NCBI GenBank assembly: GCA_002360535.1
Contig: DEQR01000017.1
Span: forward strand, 1-37,694
Direction of reading: 5' to 3'
Length of the DNA stretch: 37,694 nt
Source: Thiobacillus sp. UBA3361
GTDB taxonomy: Bacteria; Pseudomonadota; Gammaproteobacteria; Burkholderiales; Thiobacillaceae
Below the pieces are notes generated by a model. That model ran no database searches, had not been told where the DNA came from, and saw only the letters and a program-made list of their open reading frames with translations. Positions within the stretch are counted from its first letter, which is position 1. Every line of letters begins with the position of its first letter. Shown here piece after piece: positions 34,342 through 37,694 of the stretch. A program made the translations under genes and the position numbers.

Positions 34342-35015
34342 TCCACCCGCAACCGTTCCAATGCCGCCTGGGCGGCCGCCTGCTCGGCGGCCTTGCGGCT
34401 CTTGCCGCGTCCCTGCGTGACCACCTTGAGGGGATCGATGCGGCATTCCACGAGGAAGGTCTGCTCATGCGCCTGGCCGCTGGTGCTCAGCAGGGCATAG
34501 CCGGGCAGGCCCATGCGCCGTGATTGCAGCCATTCCTGCAGGTGGGTCTTGGCATCCTTGCCCTGCAGGCTGGGGTCGATGGCCGCCAAGCGCGTGGTGA
34601 ACAGGCGTTCCACCATGGCCCGTGCGGCCTCGAATCCGCCGTCCAGGAGGGTGGCGCCGAGCAGGGATTCCACGGCGTCGGCCAGGATGGAGGGACGGTT
34701 GTCGCCACCGCTGCGCAGCTCCCCTTCGCCCAGGCGGATCTGCCCGCTCAGGCCCAGTTCCCCCGCGACCTCATACAGGCTCTGCTGGTTGACCAGGTTG
34801 GCGCGCAAGCGCGAGAGACGCCCTTCAGGCAACTGGGGGAAGCGCTTGTAGAGCATGAGGCCGACCACACAGTTGAGCACCCCGTCGCCGAGAAACTCCA
34901 GGCGCTCGTAGTGGTCGGCGGAATAACTGCGGTGGGTGAGGGCCTGGGCGTAGAGTTCGCGCTGCTGGAACCGGTAGCCGAGGCGGGTCTCCAGGGGTGT
35001 TGCGGCCGGCGTCAT
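34338..35015 (-). CDS. rnc: Ribonuclease III
   Basis: This 225-residue enzyme cuts double-stranded RNA, including the rRNA precursor. The catalytic signature ERLEFLGDGVLN (about residues 37-48) supplies the metal-binding acids. A C-terminal dsRNA-binding domain ends with GKSRKAAEQAAAQAALERL. It overlaps the preceding DUF4845 gene and the following era gene by 4 nt each. Confidence 0.97.
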   Translation of the reverse strand: MTPAATPLETRLGYRFQQRELYAQALTHRSYSADHYERLEFLGDGVLNCVVGLMLYKRFPQLPEGRLSRLRANLVNQQSLYEVAGELGLSGQIRLGEGELRSGGDNRPSILADAVESLLGATLLDGGFEAARAMVERLFTTRLAAIDPSLQGKDAKTHLQEWLQSRRMGLPGYALLSTSGQAHEQTFLVECRIDPLKVVTQGRGKSRKAAEQAAAQAALERLRVE

Positions 35016-35380
35016 TCAGGGAAGGGTTGGCCGGCCTTGAAGTCCACGCACAGACTGATGTTGCCGACGAAAGGCTTCTTCACTTTCCACTCCACGTACA
35101 GGTTGACCCCCTTGCGGCGGTCGCGCTGGATGATCAGGTCGCGTTCGGTCAGCCCCTTCACGTAGTCCACGTTGAGCTGTTTGGCGAAGCTGACGCGCAG
35201 GTCGGTATCCGTCTTCTCGCCGGTGTTGGCATCGCTCTGCAGTTGGGCGACGATGCGCTTGACCGCCCAGTAGTCCATGTAATCCGGCATCAGGCGGGCA
35301 ACGAAGTAGATCGCCACGATAGCGATGACGGAAAAGAACAACAGTCCGATGATCGTCAAACCTTGCTGTTTCTGTCGCAT
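35012..35380 (-). CDS. DUF4845 family membrane-anchored protein
   Basis: This 122-residue protein has a short basic N-terminus, GLTIIGLLF and one membrane helix (about residues 8-30), then a soluble domain. That is the form of the DUF4845 family found between lepB and rnc in betaproteobacteria. The N-terminus resembles a class III signal, but processing is not established. Function is unknown. It lies 8 nt after lepB and overlaps rnc by 4 nt. Confidence 0.85.
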   Translation of the reverse strand: MRQKQQGLTIIGLLFFSVIAIVAIYFVARLMPDYMDYWAVKRIVAQLQSDANTGEKTDTDLRVSFAKQLNVDYVKGLTERDLIIQRDRRKGVNLYVEWKVKKPFVGNISLCVDFKAGQPFPE

Positions 35381-35388
35381 GCCGCCTC

Positions 35389-36195
35389 CTACTCGATGAA
35401 ATGGCCGATGCGGCCCAAGTCCTCGAAATTGAACCAGATCATGAAGGCCCGGCCGACGATGTTGCCGTCCGGCACGAAACCCCAGTAGCGCGAGTCGTTG
35501 CTGGCATCGCGGTTGTCGCCCAGCATGAAGTAATACCCCTTCGGCACGCTGCACCTGAAGCCCCGCTCATTGTAGGAGCAGTTCTCCCGATGGTCGAAGT
35601 CGCCATCGACCTGCTGCGGAATCACCGCCGGCATCTCGGGCTGGACCATGGCAGTGTGCTGGTGCTCGCCCAGCTTCTCCCGGTAGGTATGGCCGTTGAT
35701 AAAGTTCAGCCCGGTGGCCACGTAATTGAAATCGCCGGCCCGCTCCATGGGCACCGGCCGGCCGTTGATGGTCAGGCGCTTGTCCAAGTATTCCACCACG
35801 TCACCCGGCAGGCCCACCACCCGCTTGATGTAGTCCAGGCTGGGGTCCTTGGGGTAACGGAACACCATCACGTCGCCATGCTTGGGCTCGCCGATGTCGA
35901 TGATCTTCTTGTTGATGATGGGCAGGCGGATGCCGTAGTCGTATTTGTTCACCAGGATGAAGTCGCCGATGAGCAGGGTGGGCAGCATGGAGCCGGAGGG
36001 GATCTTGAACGGCTCCACCAGGAAGGAGCGCAGCAGGAAGACGATCAGGATGACCGGAAAAAAGCTCTTGGAGTAATCCGCCCACCAGGGCGGCTTGGCG
36101 TCCTTGGCGCGCTCGCGGCCGGCAGTGAGGCTGTCGATCAGCCACACCGAGCCGGTGACCACCAGGGCGATGAACAGGATGAGGGCGAAATTCAC
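35389..36195 (-). CDS. lepB: Signal peptidase I
   Basis: This 268-residue inner-membrane serine protease removes signal peptides from exported proteins. Two membrane helices (about 3-22 and 44-60) precede the catalytic domain. Ser69 in PSGSMLPTL and Lys124 in YIKRVVGLPGD form the Ser-Lys dyad; GDNRDASNDSRYWGFVP is the last conserved box. The start is GTG, placed next to the lepA stop with no gap, so translation is probably coupled to lepA. Confidence 0.97.
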   Translation of the reverse strand: MNFALILFIALVVTGSVWLIDSLTAGRERAKDAKPPWWADYSKSFFPVILIVFLLRSFLVEPFKIPSGSMLPTLLIGDFILVNKYDYGIRLPIINKKIIDIGEPKHGDVMVFRYPKDPSLDYIKRVVGLPGDVVEYLDKRLTINGRPVPMERAGDFNYVATGLNFINGHTYREKLGEHQHTAMVQPEMPAVIPQQVDGDFDHRENCSYNERGFRCSVPKGYYFMLGDNRDASNDSRYWGFVPDGNIVGRAFMIWFNFEDLGRIGHFIE

Positions 36196-37694
36196 TTATT
36201 TTTCTCCGACTTGCAGGATGGCCAGGAAGGCCTCCTGGGGGATTTCCACGTTGCCCACCTGCTTCATGCGCTTCTTGCCTTCCTTTTGCTTTTCCAGCAG
36301 CTTGCGCTTGCGGGTGATGTCGCCGCCGTAGCACTTGGCCAGCACGTTCTTGCGCAGGGCCTTGACCGTCTCGCGGGCGATGATGTGGCTGCCGATGGCC
36401 GCCTGCACCGCCACATCGAACATCTGCCGCGGGATCAGCTCGCGCATCTTGGCCACCAGCTCCCGGCCCCGGTACTGGGACGTGGAGCGGTGCACGATCA
36501 GCGACAGGGCATCGACCCGTTCGCCGTTGACCAGCACATCCAGCTTGACCAGGTCGTCGGGCCGGTACTCCTTGAACTCGTAGTCCAGGGAGGCATAGCC
36601 CCGGCTGGTGGATTTCAGCTTGTCGAAGAAATCCATGACCACTTCGTTCAGCGGCAGGTCGTATTTCAGCATCACCTGGTGGCCCATGTATTTCATGTCC
36701 ACCTGGGCGCCCCGCTTCTGGTTGCAGAGGGTCATCACGTTGCCCAGATACTCCTCGGGCACCAGGATGGTGGCGGTGATGATAGGCTCGCGGATCTCTG
36801 CGAACTTGCCCGGCTCGGGCAGCTTGGAGGGATTCTCCAGCAACTCCACCGTGCCGTCCTTCATCACCACCTCGTATTCCACGGTGGGGGCGGTGGTGAT
36901 CAGGTTCTGGTCGTATTCCCGCTCCAGACGCTCCTGGACGATGTCCATGTGCAGCAGTCCCAGGAAGCCGCAGCGGAAGCCGAAGCCCAGGGCCTGGGAG
37001 GTCTCCGGCTCGAAATGCAGACTGGCGTCGTTCAATTTCAGCTTGGTCAGGGCATCGCGCAACTGGTCGTATTCATGAGAATCGACGGGGTACAGCCCGG
37101 CGAACACCTGGGACTTGATCTCCTTGAAGCCGGGCAGGGGCTTGTCGGCGGGCCGTGAGACCTGGGTGATGGTATCGCCCACCTTAGCGCTGGCCAGTTC
37201 CTTGATGCCGGCGATGACGAAGCCCACCCCGCCGGCCGACAGCTCCGGCCGGATCAGGGACTTGGGGGTGAACACCCCCACCTGCTCGCACAGGTATTCG
37301 TCGCCGGTGGCCATCAGGCGGATCTTGTCCTTGGGACGCAGGGTGCCATCGACCACCCGCACCAGCATCACCACGCCCACGTAATTGTCGAACCAGGAAT
37401 CGGTGATCAGGGCCTTCAGCGGCGCATCGGGATCGCCGATCGGCGGGGGGATGCGCGCCACCACCGCCTCCAGCACGTCATCCACCCCCAGGCCGGTCTT
37501 GGCCGAGCAGCGCACCGCGTCGTCGGCGGGGATGCCGACGATGTCCTCGATCTCGTGGATCACCCGTTCCGGCTCGGCCGAGGGCAGGTCGATCTTGTTC
37601 AGCACCGGCACCACCTCGACGCCCAGTTCGATGGCCGTATAGCAATTGGCCACCGTCTGCGCCTCCACGCCTTGGCTGGCATCGACCACCAGCA
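36196..37694 (-). CDS. lepA: Elongation factor 4 (LepA), 5' end outside the window
   Basis: The 498 visible codons cover most of this translational GTPase, which back-translocates or remodels ribosomes under stress. The frame enters from the right edge at VVDASQGVEAQT; the P-loop is beyond the window, but NKIDLP (G4) is present. Domain II, the EF-G-like domains and the LepA C-terminal domain follow, ending in DITRKRKLLEKQKEGKKRMK, split across the tail. It is truncated only by the window edge, not broken. Confidence 0.97.
   Translation of the reverse strand, partial: LVVDASQGVEAQTVANCYTAIELGVEVVPVLNKIDLPSAEPERVIHEIEDIVGIPADDAVRCSAKTGLGVDDVLEAVVARIPPPIGDPDAPLKALITDSWFDNYVGVVMLVRVVDGTLRPKDKIRLMATGDEYLCEQVGVFTPKSLIRPELSAGGVGFVIAGIKELASAKVGDTITQVSRPADKPLPGFKEIKSQVFAGLYPVDSHEYDQLRDALTKLKLNDASLHFEPETSQALGFGFRCGFLGLLHMDIVQERLEREYDQNLITTAPTVEYEVVMKDGTVELLENPSKLPEPGKFAEIREPIITATILVPEEYLGNVMTLCNQKRGAQVDMKYMGHQVMLKYDLPLNEVVMDFFDKLKSTSRGYASLDYEFKEYRPDDLVKLDVLVNGERVDALSLIVHRSTSQYRGRELVAKMRELIPRQMFDVAVQAAIGSHIIARETVKALRKNVLAKCYGGDITRKRKLLEKQKEGKKRMKQVGNVEIPQEAFLAILQVGEK

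Overview
The window is a contiguous piece of a GC-rich proteobacterial chromosome. Betaproteobacteria is the best fit: a lepA-lepB-DUF4845-rnc-era-recO block, a DUF2863-type protein, a stand-alone TrpB2, and an intron core very close to the tRNA-Ile intron of Azoarcus as I remember it. A relative in the Rhodocyclales/Nitrosomonadales range is my inference; no rRNA is present to settle it. Almost all of the window is housekeeping DNA with compact, often overlapping genes. I see no insertion sequence, prophage or CRISPR array.

Layout. 1-5.7 kb: a type IV pilin-like gene (-), an orphan membrane histidine kinase (+), rlhA (23S rRNA hydroxylation) and a lone PhnD-like binding protein (-). 5.98-8.4 kb: mscL, a DUF4197 protein and an OmpA protein with six calcium-type repeats, closed by a clear terminator. 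8.5-13.5 kb: trpB2 (-), a NUDIX hydrolase and pyruvate phosphate dikinase. 13.5-17.5 kb: uvrC, pgsA, tRNA-Gly, tRNA-Cys, tRNA-Leu(UAA) and a ubiquitin-like/Mut7-C protein; the gene order through tRNA-Leu matches E. coli uvrC-pgsA-glyW-cysT-leuZ. 17.5-20.0 kb (-): a probable DNA-repair operon of family 5 uracil-DNA glycosylase, a small tautomerase and a DnaQ-like exonuclease fused to a GIY-YIG nuclease. 20.0-24.5 kb (-): DUF2863 protein, CDF metal exporter, nagZ, acpS, an EI24/CysZ-like membrane protein and tRNA-Leu(CAA). 24.55-31.4 kb (+): queA, tgt, yajC, secD, secF, a DedA protein and a glutamine amidotransferase. 31.4-37.7 kb (-): an unrecognised gene, recO, era, rnc, a DUF4845 protein, lepB and lepA, which runs off the window.

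Most notable. (1) tRNA-Leu(UAA) is interrupted by a 232-nt group I intron between U34 and A35, the site used in cyanobacteria and plastids, but with an Azoarcus-like core. (2) A perfect 21-copy array of a 7-bp repeat lies between a promoter-like sequence and the start codon of the uracil-DNA glycosylase gene and would make up nearly all of the 5' leader of the repair operon. Degenerate members of the same 7-bp family touch the start codons of secD and recO and the stop codons of the pilin-like and DUF2863 genes. (3) A second repeat family, GC-rich and palindromic, has entered two genes in frame: tgt (about 52 extra codons) and the glycosylase gene (about 14).
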